DNA from: Gammaproteobacteria bacterium
GTDB lineage: Bacteria > Pseudomonadota > Gammaproteobacteria > SZUA-229
Assembly: GCA_026195255.1 (NCBI GenBank)
Contig: JAPHSS010000009.1
Coordinates: 1-45,160 of the forward strand
Length of the DNA: 45,160 bases
Direction: 5' to 3'
A model generated the notes under the pieces. That model was not told the origin of the DNA and made no database searches. It was given only the letters and a program-made list of their open reading frames with translations. Every line of letters begins with the position of its first letter. The stretch's first letter is position 1. This document shows, in pieces, positions 27,666 through 36,122 of this stretch. The translations under genes and the position numbers were made by a program.

Positions 27666-27761
27666 AACGCAAATGAACGCGAATAAACGCAAATAATCGT
27701 TTGAGTATCTAAATTGAATAATGTTGTTTTTAATTTGCGTTTATTTTCGTTTATTTGCGGT
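27666..27761. repeat. CGCAAATGAACGC-type palindromic repeat, copy D
   Basis: The left arm AACGCAAATGAACGCGAATA with AACGCAAATAATCG (27666-27699) is matched by the inverted right arm TTTGCGTTTATTTTCGTTTA with TTTGCGGT (27733-27761). The centre begins TTGAGTAT. It is the best-preserved copy. It lies 34 bases before the nfeD stop. Confidence 0.75.
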
Positions 27762-27794
27762 AAATGTTTGATGCTTTTTTTCTTTATTCCAGTC

Positions 27795-28268
27795 TCAAAC
27801 AGGTTTAACTTTAAACCTGCCCACTTCTACTGAACAAACTACCACACGTGTTGCTGCTTTAATTTCATCAACACCCGCATCTCTATAAATTTCAACCTTC
27901 CATTCAATACCTGAATATTGAGTTGTACCCGGTGATAGTAAAGTGATGTCCTGTTGTAAAACAAATTCATAACCAACCAGATCACTGCTGTTATCCTTTT
28001 TGGGAACGTCGACATTTTGTAAGTTCTGCAGTGGTTTCCATAAAAGAAGGGCGGCGATGGCAGCGCAAATTCCGCTGCTGGCAAGGCCTGTTTCCCAGGT
28101 TTCATTTAATATACCTGTCATCATCAAAATGCCGGTAATGATTGCACCTATGCCACCAAATAGTAGTATACCGGTAATCGCACCCAGGCTTATTTCAGCC
28201 ACGAGCATAGCAAAGCCAAGCATAATCCAGAACTCGGCCTGATGTGTGTTGATATATTCAGCTATCAT
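27795..28268 (-). CDS. NfeD-like membrane protein
   Basis: The 157-residue product has an N-terminal membrane part with about three hydrophobic segments (residues 12-33, 36-55, 62-78) and a C-terminal OB-fold-like domain (about 95-157, with LVGYEFVLQQDI and GIEWKVE). It matches the short NfeD family (YbbK/QmcB type). NfeD proteins pair with SPFH proteins and are proposed to organise membrane microdomains. It lies 5 bases after qmcA, so the two are one operon. Confidence 0.88.
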   Translation of the reverse strand: MIAEYINTHQAEFWIMLGFAMLVAEISLGAITGILLFGGIGAIITGILMMTGILNETWETGLASSGICAAIAALLLWKPLQNLQNVDVPKKDNSSDLVGYEFVLQQDITLLSPGTTQYSGIEWKVEIYRDAGVDEIKAATRVVVCSVEVGRFKVKPV

Positions 28269-28273
28269 AGTGA

Positions 28274-29224
28274 TTACTCAGATGTTTTTTTATTTAAGGT
28301 ATTAATAATAGTCATTGCTTCAGCGACCATACTAGATGCATTACTCTGGTTTTCAGGTAGCAACACAACCGAAGATTCTTTTGCAATGGCATGTTTGGCT
28401 TCAATGGCCTGCCCAGCAAGATCAAGTTGAATCGCTTTCTGACCTTCTTCTGTATTAGCGACTTTACCAATGGTATCAATTGCTTTTGCTTTTGCTTCGG
28501 CAACGGCAATAATCGCCTGAGCTTCACCTTCAGCGCGGAGTATCTGTTCAGCACGGTCAGCTTCTGCATTTAATACCGTAGCGCGTTTCTGGCCTTCAGC
28601 AACATTAATGGCTGACTGGCGTTCACCTTCTGACTCTAAAATAGAAGCACGTTTATCACGCTCCGCTTTCATCTGTCGTTCCATGGCTTCGAGTACAGAA
28701 CGAGGGGGCTCTATGTCTTTTATCTCATAACGTAAAACCTGCACGCCCCAGGGTTCAGCCGCTACATTAATACTATTCACAATATTTACGTTTAAAGCAT
28801 CACGTTCTTCAAATGTTTTATCCAGATCAATTTTACCAATTTCTGAACGCATGGTCGTTTGCGCAAGTTGCGTAACCGCGTAGGCATAATTATCAACACC
28901 GTATGATGCTTTATAAGGGTCAAGTACTTTTATATACAGAACACCATCTACAATTAAAGATATATTATCTTTAGTAATGGCGCCCTGGCTTGGCACATCA
29001 GTCGCCTGTTCTTTTAATGAGCGGTTGTAAGCTACTTTATCAATAAAAGGAATCATAAAGTTCAAACCAGCTTCCATGCTTTTATTGTATTTACCAAAAC
29101 GTTCAACTACAAAAGCCCGGTTTTGTGGAACAAATTTAATTGAAAACTTAATTAGAATGAAAATAAGGATGGCCAGGCCAACCCAAAAGCTAAAAATTAA
29201 ACCTAATATTTCTTCAATAATCAT
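28274..29224 (-). CDS. qmcA: SPFH/stomatin-family protein QmcA
   Basis: The 316-residue protein has an N-terminal membrane anchor (residues about 8-28), the SPFH domain (VPQNRAFVVERFGKYNKSME, then RSLKEQATDVPSQGAITKDN) and a long Ala/Glu/Lys-rich coiled coil (about 190-270) that drives oligomerisation. E. coli QmcA forms large membrane cages and is linked to FtsH regulation. It is the first gene of a qmcA-nfeD pair. Confidence 0.93.
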   Translation of the reverse strand: MIIEEILGLIFSFWVGLAILIFILIKFSIKFVPQNRAFVVERFGKYNKSMEAGLNFMIPFIDKVAYNRSLKEQATDVPSQGAITKDNISLIVDGVLYIKVLDPYKASYGVDNYAYAVTQLAQTTMRSEIGKIDLDKTFEERDALNVNIVNSINVAAEPWGVQVLRYEIKDIEPPRSVLEAMERQMKAERDKRASILESEGERQSAINVAEGQKRATVLNAEADRAEQILRAEGEAQAIIAVAEAKAKAIDTIGKVANTEEGQKAIQLDLAGQAIEAKHAIAKESSVVLLPENQSNASSMVAEAMTIINTLNKKTSE

Positions 29225-29300
29225 CTTAAATGTATCCTTATTTATAATTGTTTTAACTTAGTTGTTACAGTTCAGTTCTTAAGTAGCTATGTAAACCTGT

Positions 29301-30590
29301 TTAATCTTCAAGCACCTCAAAAATAGCATTACACAAAATTTCAATTTCCTCTTGTTTGATAATATACGGAGGCATCAAATAAATCAGTTTACCAAAAGGC
29401 CGAATCCATACACCCTTATTAACAAAAGCCGTCGGTATGGTTTTCATATCCACCGCAGTTTTGCATTCAACTACGGCTATAGCACCGAGTACTCTCACAT
29501 CTTTAACATTAGTTAATTTAGAGCATTTTTCAAGAGAATGGTTTAACCAGCCTTCAATCTGTTTTATTTTAGACTGCCAGTCAGAGTTTAAGAGTATTTT
29601 AATGCTTTCATTAGCAACAGAGCAGGCTAAAGGGTTGGCCATAAATGTTGGGCCATGCATAAATAAACCCGGGTAACCGTTTGATATGGTATGGGCTATT
29701 CTGTCATTAGTGAGTGTGGCGGCCAGGGTTAAATAACCACCGGTTAAAGCTTTGCCTACGCACATGATATCCGGTTGAATCTGTGTGAATTCGCAGGTAA
29801 ATAGTTTTCCGGTGCGCCCAAAACCCGTGGCTATTTCATCAAAGATTAACAGTACATTAAATTCATCACACAACTCACGAGCTTTATTTAAATAATCAGC
29901 AGAATAAAAGCGCATACCTCCAGCGCCCTGTACAACCGGTTCAATAATAAAGGCAGCTAGTTGTGTGTGGTTGGCCTCCAGCGCAGACCTGAGATTGTTT
30001 AGATCGGTTTCGTTACAGCTCTCATTAAAAGCACTCGTTGGTGAATCAATGAATAGCTGCTGTGCAAGTGACTGATTAAATAAACTGTGCATACCGGTTT
30101 CCGGGTCACTGACCGACATAGCGCCAAAAGTATCACCATGATAACCGATACGAACCGTCAGAAACTGTTGTTTCTGTGACGAGGAGTCGGCCTGCTTATC
30201 CTGCCAGTATTGAATGGCCATTTTCATCGCAACTTCAACGGCAACAGAACCGGAATCACTGAAAAATACAGAGTTTAAAGTTGAAGGCGTGATATCAACT
30301 AACGTTTTAGCAAGCTCAACAGCCGGTGGGTGAGTCAGGCCGCCAAACATTACGTGACTCATGTTTTGTAACTGGTTTTCTATAGCTTTGTTCATCTGCG
30401 GATGATTATAACCATGAATGGCGCACCACCATGATGACATGCCATCTATCAGCTCCCTGTCATCCGCCAGTTTCAGGCGCACGCCATGGGCAGATACCAC
30501 TGGAAACACGGGCAAATCGCTTCCCAGAGCTGAATAAGGATGCCAGATATATTGTTGATCAAGTTGTAATAACTGCTGGTATAAATCCAT
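29301..30590 (-). CDS. bioA: Adenosylmethionine-8-amino-7-oxononanoate aminotransferase
   Basis: BioA converts KAPA to DAPA in biotin synthesis using SAM as amino donor and PLP as cofactor. The 429-residue product has IWHPYSALG at the N-terminus, DGMSSWWCAIHGYNHP (substrate pocket tyrosine/tryptophans), GYHGDTFGAMSVSDP, LLIFDEIATGFGRTG with Asp251, and the PLP Lys280 in CVGKALTGGY. No other bio gene lies nearby, so the gene is detached from any bioBFHCD cluster. Confidence 0.96.
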   Translation of the reverse strand: MDLYQQLLQLDQQYIWHPYSALGSDLPVFPVVSAHGVRLKLADDRELIDGMSSWWCAIHGYNHPQMNKAIENQLQNMSHVMFGGLTHPPAVELAKTLVDITPSTLNSVFFSDSGSVAVEVAMKMAIQYWQDKQADSSSQKQQFLTVRIGYHGDTFGAMSVSDPETGMHSLFNQSLAQQLFIDSPTSAFNESCNETDLNNLRSALEANHTQLAAFIIEPVVQGAGGMRFYSADYLNKARELCDEFNVLLIFDEIATGFGRTGKLFTCEFTQIQPDIMCVGKALTGGYLTLAATLTNDRIAHTISNGYPGLFMHGPTFMANPLACSVANESIKILLNSDWQSKIKQIEGWLNHSLEKCSKLTNVKDVRVLGAIAVVECKTAVDMKTIPTAFVNKGVWIRPFGKLIYLMPPYIIKQEEIEILCNAIFEVLED

Positions 30591-30618
30591 AAGAGTGGGC
30601 TTGATGAAATAAGCTGTT

Positions 30619-30644
30619 ACCTTACCTTATGCTCATGGTAAGGT
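30619..30644. promoter_or_regulatory. Inverted repeat in the bioA / methyltransferase divergent region
   Basis: ACCTTACC (30619-30626) and GGTAAGGT (30637-30644) are perfect inverted half-sites 10 bases apart in the 87-base gap between divergent genes. The position suits an operator. A BirA box would be expected at bioA but has AACC...GGTT half-sites and wider spacing, so this is not clearly one. Confidence 0.4.
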
Positions 30645-30677
30645 CGAGAGTCTGATTAAATGCGAAAGATAAACTGA

Positions 30678-31421
30678 ATGATTAAAGAGTTATACCGAGT
30701 AGAAGATGAACTGGGGCCAGTTCTGGTTCTGGAAAAGGGTGATAAAAGAATTTTAAGCTTTGACTCCAGGTTGCAACAAAGCTCTGTTTATATGAATAAA
30801 CCCTTTTATCTGGCCCATGAATACACGCAGATTATGATACTCGGTATGTTATTTGTAGACGCGAAAAATGTCACCATTCTCGGTCTGGGCGGAGGTAGTT
30901 TAGGGCATTACTTTAATCATTATTATCCACATGTACTGACTCGTATTGTTGAATTAAGACAATCGGTAATAGATGTCGCCTATCAATGGTTTAACTTGCC
31001 ACAAAAAGCCAATTTAAAAGTTATATGTAAAGATGCTAACGTTTATATAAAACAGGCAAAAGAACAAAGCATTGATCTGTTATTAAGTGATCTTTATATC
31101 GCAGAGGGAATGAGTGAGATCCAGGCGCACACTGGCTTTATTAAAAGCTGTCATCAGGCGTTAAGTGAAAATGGCTGGTTAGTGATTAACCTGCATGACT
31201 TGCCCGGTGATGATTCAGAAATTATGCAAAGCATTCGTAATACTTTTGCAGATCTGTATATGTGTGAAGTTTATAGCGGCAACTGGATATTATTCTGTGG
31301 CAAAACAGAAGTTGAGTATACCGACCATGAGTTAAACGAACGTGCCAGAGCTTTAGATAAAAATGTTGAAATGCAGTTAATGTATTATTACAAGCAATTA
31401 CGAAACATATATAGTGTATGA
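30678..31421 (+). CDS. Spermidine-synthase-like methyltransferase-fold protein
   Basis: The 247-residue product has the Rossmann core of the SpeE family: VTILGLGGGSLG (residues 65-76) for nucleotide binding, RIVELRQSVIDVAYQWF where the acidic residue contacts the SAM-type ligand, and LLLSDLYIAEGM, matching the catalytic Asp region. It lacks the full polyamine pocket wording of true spermidine synthases, so the product is uncertain. It is divergent from bioA. Confidence 0.75.
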   Translation: MIKELYRVEDELGPVLVLEKGDKRILSFDSRLQQSSVYMNKPFYLAHEYTQIMILGMLFVDAKNVTILGLGGGSLGHYFNHYYPHVLTRIVELRQSVIDVAYQWFNLPQKANLKVICKDANVYIKQAKEQSIDLLLSDLYIAEGMSEIQAHTGFIKSCHQALSENGWLVINLHDLPGDDSEIMQSIRNTFADLYMCEVYSGNWILFCGKTEVEYTDHELNERARALDKNVEMQLMYYYKQLRNIYSV

Positions 31422-31493
31422 AGTGAATATTATAAATTCAGTTTTATATGTTAAGTTTTATATAAATAGTTAAGAATAAGGCTTTGGTAATTA

Positions 31494-32054
31494 ATGAATA
31501 AATTGATTCTAATAATGTTGCTCACGGTAGTAGTAACAGCATGCACTACAAATAAATCAAAATTTGTAGAAGTAAAAGCATCGTCAGAATCAGAAACAGC
31601 GTTATATATTTATCGCCCCTATTCCATGTCAAATATGATGATAACACCAGAGATAAATATTGATGGCATAATAATAACCGATATTAAAAACAGTAGTTAT
31701 CATTATTTCTTTTTGTCACAGGGAAAACATACTGTAAAGCTGGAAGTAGACGAACGTTATTCCGGGGTGCAGAAAGTTGATATAGATTTACAGCAGGCTA
31801 AAACAGTGTATTTACGGGTTAATACATCACTTAAGTTTGAAAAGAATAAACCTTACAGCCGCAGTTTTAGTCTTCAGGTGGTTGATAAAGAGACCGCATT
31901 AACGGAAATTCAGACTACTCAATATGCAGGTAAAGAAAAGGCGGCTAAAAAAGAAGAGTTAGAAAATGAAATCAAGTCTTCGGCTGATTCTCAAGATGAA
32001 ATAGCTAAAGATCAGTTCACAATACAAAAAACCAGAAATCCTTTTGCTAAGTAA
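31494..32054 (+). CDS. DUF2846-like lipoprotein 1
   Basis: The 186-residue product has a lipoprotein signal (KLILIMLLTVVVTAC, Cys17) and a beta-rich domain with ALYIYRPYSMSNMMITPEIN and FFLSQGKHTVKLEVD that fits the DUF2846 pattern (short strand YxYRP, small-molecule-like turn, G-x-H-T). The C-terminus is a charged, Lys/Glu-rich helix (about 145-175). Function unknown. A related lipoprotein lies at 32626. Confidence 0.65.
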   Translation: MNKLILIMLLTVVVTACTTNKSKFVEVKASSESETALYIYRPYSMSNMMITPEINIDGIIITDIKNSSYHYFFLSQGKHTVKLEVDERYSGVQKVDIDLQQAKTVYLRVNTSLKFEKNKPYSRSFSLQVVDKETALTEIQTTQYAGKEKAAKKEELENEIKSSADSQDEIAKDQFTIQKTRNPFAK

Positions 32055-32138
32055 GCGTACCAAATTATAAGCCTTGCGAGAGCAGATCATCCTTAAATTG
32101 GTAGGCTTAAAAATCGTTAGTTGTTAATGTTTAACATG

Positions 32139-32162
32139 ATTTGTAGGAAAAATCCTACAAAT
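32139..32162. repeat. Perfect 10-bp hairpin
   Basis: ATTTGTAGGA (32139-32148) and TCCTACAAAT (32153-32162) are perfect complements around AAAA. No T-run follows. It lies 85 bases after the lipoprotein gene, in a 571-base stretch that otherwise holds only two more palindromes and a small frame. Confidence 0.6.
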
Positions 32163-32232
32163 AATAAATTGAACGCAAAACTATTTACTGATACCCTTTG
32201 TCGCAATAAGTTCAAAATAAATAATAATTCTG

Positions 32233-32291
32233 TACAACACGTTGTAACAGAAATAGTGATATCAGTGCATTAAATGATGTGTTAATGCACT
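32233..32291. repeat. Two further palindromes in the lipoprotein intergenic region
   Basis: TACAAC-AC-GTTGTA (32233-32246) is a 14-base operator-like palindrome. AGTGCATTAA (32264-32273) and TTAATGCACT (32282-32291) form a perfect 10-bp hairpin with an 8-base loop. Both precede the small frame at 32334. Confidence 0.5.
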
Positions 32292-32333
32292 ATTAGTGCT
32301 GGAAAGACAGGGCAAGGAAATAGGGCAGGGAAA

Positions 32334-32471
32334 ATGAAAAGTTTGTTTTCAAGTAAACTTGCGTCTGCAGGTTTATGTTTGTGTGTGACTGTGTGTCTAC
32401 CGTTCAATTCTTTCTTCATGCCTTCTATCTCTGCGGGTAAAAACCGTTTCATATCTCCATCTGATAATTGA
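32334..32471 (+). CDS. Putative 45-residue exported peptide
   Basis: ATG at 32334 after AGGG opens a 45-residue frame with a signal-like N-terminus (KSLFSSKLASAGLCLCVTV) and a short remainder (SISAGKNRFISPSDN). The region is T- and GTGTG-rich, so a chance frame is quite possible. No family recognised. Confidence 0.25.
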   Translation: MKSLFSSKLASAGLCLCVTVCLPFNSFFMPSISAGKNRFISPSDN

Positions 32472-32625
32472 GCTGGCAATCTCTCCTAATAATAAATGTC
32501 GCATTAATGCGTAATTAATAAAAATAAAAAGTAACCGTATGAATAAATCAAGCAGTCTAAAGCGCCGAATAAGTAGGAGTTAGGCTTTATATCAAATTCA
32601 ATATCATTAAAACAGGAGAATATAA

Positions 32626-33093
32626 TTGAATAATTTAATCGCAGTAAAAACAATAACTATATTAGCATTATTTGCACTTTTAGGTGGTTGCGCAGGTATT
32701 GCCAAAGCACCAGATCATTTAGACAAACAAGCAAAAGAGTTTAAAGCTCACCCTGATTACTCTCAGGTATATGTTTATAGGAATGAGTCATTTGGTGGCG
32801 CAATTTCTATGCCTGTAACTATTGATGGAGAATTGGCAGGTACTACCGGGCCGAACTCTTTTTTCAAATTCAATCTTTTGCCCGGCGTTCACACCATAAC
32901 GTCACAAGAAGATGAATCAAAATTAAAAATTACAACTAAAAGAAATGAGCTCTATTTTGTATGGCAAGAAGTTAAGATGGGCGCGTTCTCTGCAGGATCA
33001 AAATTACAATTAGTTAACGCATCTCAAGGTAAGAGCGGCGTATTAGAAAGCACTCTTATTGACTCTAAAGCTGGAATAAACCCTAATAAATAA
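32626..33093 (+). CDS. DUF2846-like lipoprotein 2
   Basis: The 155-residue protein starts at TTG, supported by AGGAG at 32614-32618 with 7-base spacing, and has a lipoprotein signal ending FALLGGC (Cys22). The mature part has VYVYRNESFGGAISMPVTID, FFKFNLLPGVHTITSQ and LYFVWQEVKMG, a good fit to DUF2846. It shares order of elements with the lipoprotein at 31494 but little direct identity. Function unknown. Confidence 0.75.
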   Translation: MNNLIAVKTITILALFALLGGCAGIAKAPDHLDKQAKEFKAHPDYSQVYVYRNESFGGAISMPVTIDGELAGTTGPNSFFKFNLLPGVHTITSQEDESKLKITTKRNELYFVWQEVKMGAFSAGSKLQLVNASQGKSGVLESTLIDSKAGINPNK

Positions 33094-33107
33094 GTTAACA
33101 CTGACTG

Positions 33108-33146
33108 TTTTTTCTTGCGGCCTGAATATCAGACGGTAAGAAAAAA
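33108..33146. terminator. Weak bidirectional terminator candidate
   Basis: TTTTTTCTT (33108-33116) and AAGAAAAAA (33138-33146) pair around an inner CTGA/TCAG stem. It follows the DUF2846 gene by 15 bases. The stem is A+T-rich, so efficiency is doubtful. Confidence 0.35.
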
Positions 33147-33256
33147 TAGCAGGTTATTGAGTTGTTAGAGTCTTTTTAAAAAGGCGAACAGATCTGTTAA
33201 ATTATTCTTTTTTAGTTTAAATGGTATAAGAGTTTGGCTTTATTGAGGAGTTAAAG

Positions 33257-33811
33257 TTGATTAAGTATCTTTTGTTTGTAGTTTTACATATGTCCGCATT
33301 TAGTAGTTATGCATCAGAAAGTGTTTTAGGCGATAGTAAATGGCTGTTTGAGATGTCAGGCTCATATGGTGGTGATAGTCTGGGTACGATTTTGTTTTAT
33401 GGTGGTGAAGATCAGAGTATTAAAGCAGGTCAAGGACTGGCTTTTTCTACTGGCTTTCAACAGGAATTAAAAGATTCAGATTTTGGAATTAAAGCCCTTA
33501 TCGGTTATAAGTTTTCATCATCTATGGCATCTAATGCTGATGTGTGGAAAACAGTAACGCCATTAGATATTATTCCTTATTACAGGATAAATAAAAACAG
33601 TCGTATTGGTCTAGGTGTGACTCTTCACCTTAATCCACAAATAGATTGGGATTGGCTGGCTCCTTCAGAAAAATTTGATGATGCTAGTGGCCTGGTTTTT
33701 GAATACTCATATAGTGCATTTTCTTTTGGTTATACTTCTATTTCATACACCTCTATTAATCGTGATGTGGATGCAAGTCATTTTTTTATTAAGGTAAATA
33801 ACTCATTTTAG
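33257..33811 (+). CDS. Outer-membrane beta-barrel-like protein
   Basis: The 184-residue product starts at TTG after GAGGAG (33245-33250), has a signal peptide cut near SYASES (residue 19) and then alternating hydrophobic/aromatic strands rich in Gly, Ser and Tyr (LFEMSGSYGG, IKALIGYKFSS, RIGLGVTLHLN, FEYSYSAFSFGY) ending in Phe, as outer-membrane barrels do. About eight strands would fit. I cannot name a family; an OmpW- or PagL-like small barrel is conceivable. Confidence 0.55.
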   Translation: MIKYLLFVVLHMSAFSSYASESVLGDSKWLFEMSGSYGGDSLGTILFYGGEDQSIKAGQGLAFSTGFQQELKDSDFGIKALIGYKFSSSMASNADVWKTVTPLDIIPYYRINKNSRIGLGVTLHLNPQIDWDWLAPSEKFDDASGLVFEYSYSAFSFGYTSISYTSINRDVDASHFFIKVNNSF

Positions 33812-33981
33812 TGAGCGGTCATTGATAACTTAAGGGGCAAGGGGACTATAAATAAGAGGCAGATCCAGTTAACCTCAAGTCTCTTTGTAAATTAAATATG
33901 ACATTGCTTATATTTACAACTAAAGTTGTGACTAGAATTACAAACAACACACTAATAAAGAAAATATAGGGAATTTGAATC

Positions 33982-34800
33982 ATGTCAGAAGACCAGGATA
34001 TAAAAAAGATGATTCAGCAGGGCTTTGATACGGTAGCGCAGGGTTATGATCATCCGTCTTTATCGTTCTTTCCAGAAACCGCAAAACGTATGATGCATCA
34101 TCTGGATTTAAACTCAGATCAGTTATTGCTTGATGTATGTACCGGTACGGGTGTTGTTGCACTGGCTGCGGCTGAGTTGTTAACCGAGGGTAAGGTGACA
34201 GGTATTGACCTGTCTAGAGGCATGTTAGAACAGGCTAAAAGTAAAGCTTCTGTACAGAATTTAAGCAATGCCGAGTTTTTGCAAATGGATTTAGATCATC
34301 TTGATTTTGCAGATGGCAGTTTCGACATTGCTAGCAGTAGTTTTGGTTTGTTTTTTTTAGAAGATATGACTCACGCTTTAAATAATATCAGTCGAGTTGT
34401 TAAGTCAGGCGGAAAAATTACAATTAGCACATTTACAGGTGAGGCTTTTTCACCTATGTCTGATATGTTTCTGCAATGTTATGAATCTTTTGGTATGCAA
34501 GTGCCTTCATTATCCTGGAAAAGATTATCAACTAAAGAGTTGATTCAGGCGCAATTTGAGGAAGTGGGTATAACTAAAGTAAATGTTCACCATGAGCCGC
34601 TTGGTTACCAGATGACGGATGCACAGATGTGGTGGGACGTAGTCTGGAATGCGGGTTATCGTTCTTTATTAAATCAGTTAACTGAGCAGCAACAAATTGA
34701 GTTTAAGGAAAAACATATCGCTGAAATTAACCAGTTATTAGGTGAAGAGGGTGTCTGGTTTAACACGGAAGTATTGATAGCCGTAGCAGAAAAAAAATAA
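33982..34800 (+). CDS. Class I SAM-dependent methyltransferase
   Basis: The 272-residue product has the SAM fold: LLLDVCTGTGVVALAA (motif I, residues 48-63), VTGIDLSRGMLEQAK (motif II), FLQMDLDHLDFADGSFDI (motifs III/IV) and RVVKSGGKITISTF. It resembles UbiE/Methyltransf_11 enzymes, many of which act on quinones or small molecules. The C-terminal extension (about 160-272) has Trp-rich MTDAQMWWDVVWNAGY. Substrate unknown. Confidence 0.82.
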   Translation: MSEDQDIKKMIQQGFDTVAQGYDHPSLSFFPETAKRMMHHLDLNSDQLLLDVCTGTGVVALAAAELLTEGKVTGIDLSRGMLEQAKSKASVQNLSNAEFLQMDLDHLDFADGSFDIASSSFGLFFLEDMTHALNNISRVVKSGGKITISTFTGEAFSPMSDMFLQCYESFGMQVPSLSWKRLSTKELIQAQFEEVGITKVNVHHEPLGYQMTDAQMWWDVVWNAGYRSLLNQLTEQQQIEFKEKHIAEINQLLGEEGVWFNTEVLIAVAEKK

Positions 34801-34872
34801 CGTAGGAGTGACCTTTGTGGTCACATTTTATTCAGACCTGTGTGAAGTCTAAAGCAGGGTGTCCCTCCTACG
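34801..34872. repeat. REP-like element (GTAGGAG type)
   Basis: CGTAGGAG (34801-34808) pairs with CTCCTACG (34865-34872) enclosing GTGACC/GGTCAC (34808-34813, 34819-34824) and AGAC/GTCT. The GTAGGAG-stem layout is like REP elements known in Pseudomonas. It begins right after the methyltransferase stop. Confidence 0.6.
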
Positions 34873-34888
34873 GTATTTAAAATAAGGT

Positions 34889-34914
34889 GGGTGGTTGGCC
34901 CCAGCCAACCACCC
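34889..34914. repeat. Perfect 11-bp G+C-rich hairpin
   Basis: GGGTGGTTGGC (34889-34899) and GCCAACCACCC (34904-34914) are perfect complements around a 4-base loop. There is no T-run. The rest of the gap to 35113 holds AGCTTTTATAAAAGCT near 35047 and no credible gene. Confidence 0.6.
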
Positions 34915-35113
34915 TAGCAGCGCATGACTTCTGCTAAACCGATAGAATATTCTTTTATCATTTCTATCGTAATCGCAGAGAAGCTCCCGGATAAGTTACC
35001 AGAGAAGTTACTTAGGCAATCACGCATTGGCTTTCATTTTACATCAAAGCTTTTATAAAAGCTCTGATTTACTTCGCACTTACTAAACAACTCGGTAAGT
35101 TAATTGTTTAAAA

Positions 35114-35791
35114 TTAACTTTTGGTTGTGTGCGCCTGATTCATTTCTGAAATAAATTTCTGGCGACGCTCTTCCATTAGTTTCATCATTTCAACTCGGTG
35201 TGTTTCCATAACTTCAAACATCGGATCTTGCTTAAACGCAGGTTGTTGAAAAGCAGCAGTTTGATGAGTTTGTCTGTTACGTGCAAACTCCATCATTAAC
35301 TGACGTTGTTTGTCAGATTTTTCAAAAGCCGCTTTCATCATTTCTCTTTGCTTTTGCAGGTTGTTAGTTATTGTTTCACGTTGCCTGGCTCTCATGTCCT
35401 GAAAGGCCTGCTGATTATTTTTAGAAAAATCATCTATTAATACAGGTGCAGTTGAAGCCATTGTCTCAGTCGGATTAAATGTGTTTTCTGCTATTGCATT
35501 TTCTTTATTTGTTAGTGTATTAACTGAAGATGTTTCAATAACATCACTGCTGCCTTCGGTGCTTTCTAGTATGGCAATAATATCTGTCGAATGAGTCGAC
35601 CATACCGAGCCAATAATTAAAGCAGCAATGCCAACAAACACTGCCAGTGTGCCCGCTCTAAGAAAGAAACCATTAGCGGTTTTTGATTTTGCTTCTACAG
35701 ATTCTTTAACAGATGTTTCAGTTTCTGTAACGGTTATAACATCTTCTTTAGTTGTAACAGCGTCTTTATTTTCTGTGTCTTTTTTAGTCAT
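35114..35791 (-). CDS. Membrane-anchored coiled-coil protein of unknown function
   Basis: From the preferred ATG at 35791 (GAGG nine bases upstream; the frame is open to 35842) the product has 225 residues. A Thr/Glu/Lys-rich N-terminal part of about 37 residues is followed by one membrane segment (LRAGTLAVFVGIAALIIGSV, about residues 44-63), a Ser/Thr/Asn linker and a Met/Gln/Arg-rich helical C-terminal half (about 120-225). No cysteine is present. No family recognised; the charge pattern suggests an inner-membrane anchor with a periplasmic or cytoplasmic coiled coil. Confidence 0.65.
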   Translation of the reverse strand: MTKKDTENKDAVTTKEDVITVTETETSVKESVEAKSKTANGFFLRAGTLAVFVGIAALIIGSVWSTHSTDIIAILESTEGSSDVIETSSVNTLTNKENAIAENTFNPTETMASTAPVLIDDFSKNNQQAFQDMRARQRETITNNLQKQREMMKAAFEKSDKQRQLMMEFARNRQTHQTAAFQQPAFKQDPMFEVMETHRVEMMKLMEERRQKFISEMNQAHTTKS

Positions 35792-36122
35792 TTCTATATG
35801 CCTCAAAATATTTAACATAATTGAACCAGTACTTAATATCACCGGTTATCATGTATAATTTTTTTAATTCGTAAATGTTAATAAAACAGTAAGCTTCATG
35901 CGCTTGTGACCAGTACAGGTCAGTAGTTTAAATATATAAGAGAATTATTATATTAGCAATATATGATGAGTGCCGTTGGTCGGGTTTTAGCCAGATAAAT
36001 ATTAAGGTTTATATAACACTGCGGTGCCTGAATAATGTCTGATGTTAATGTTTGCAAAAGCTGCAGTAGAAGGTTGTAAGATAAACTTATAAGAGAATTT
36101 GTTATTAACAGGATATTAATAA

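Noticed and set aside
27130-27761. CRISPR array
   Set aside because: The repeats are palindromic arms with 10-11-base internal period, not regular direct repeats with unique spacers, and no cas gene is present.
30619-30644. BirA operator for bioA
   Set aside because: Half-sites are ACCTTACC/GGTAAGGT with a 10-base spacer, unlike the AACC...GGTT half-sites and wider spacing of BirA boxes.
34924-35058. 44-residue open frame after the REP-like repeats
   Set aside because: No ribosome site, start directly after a hairpin, and no coherent protein features.
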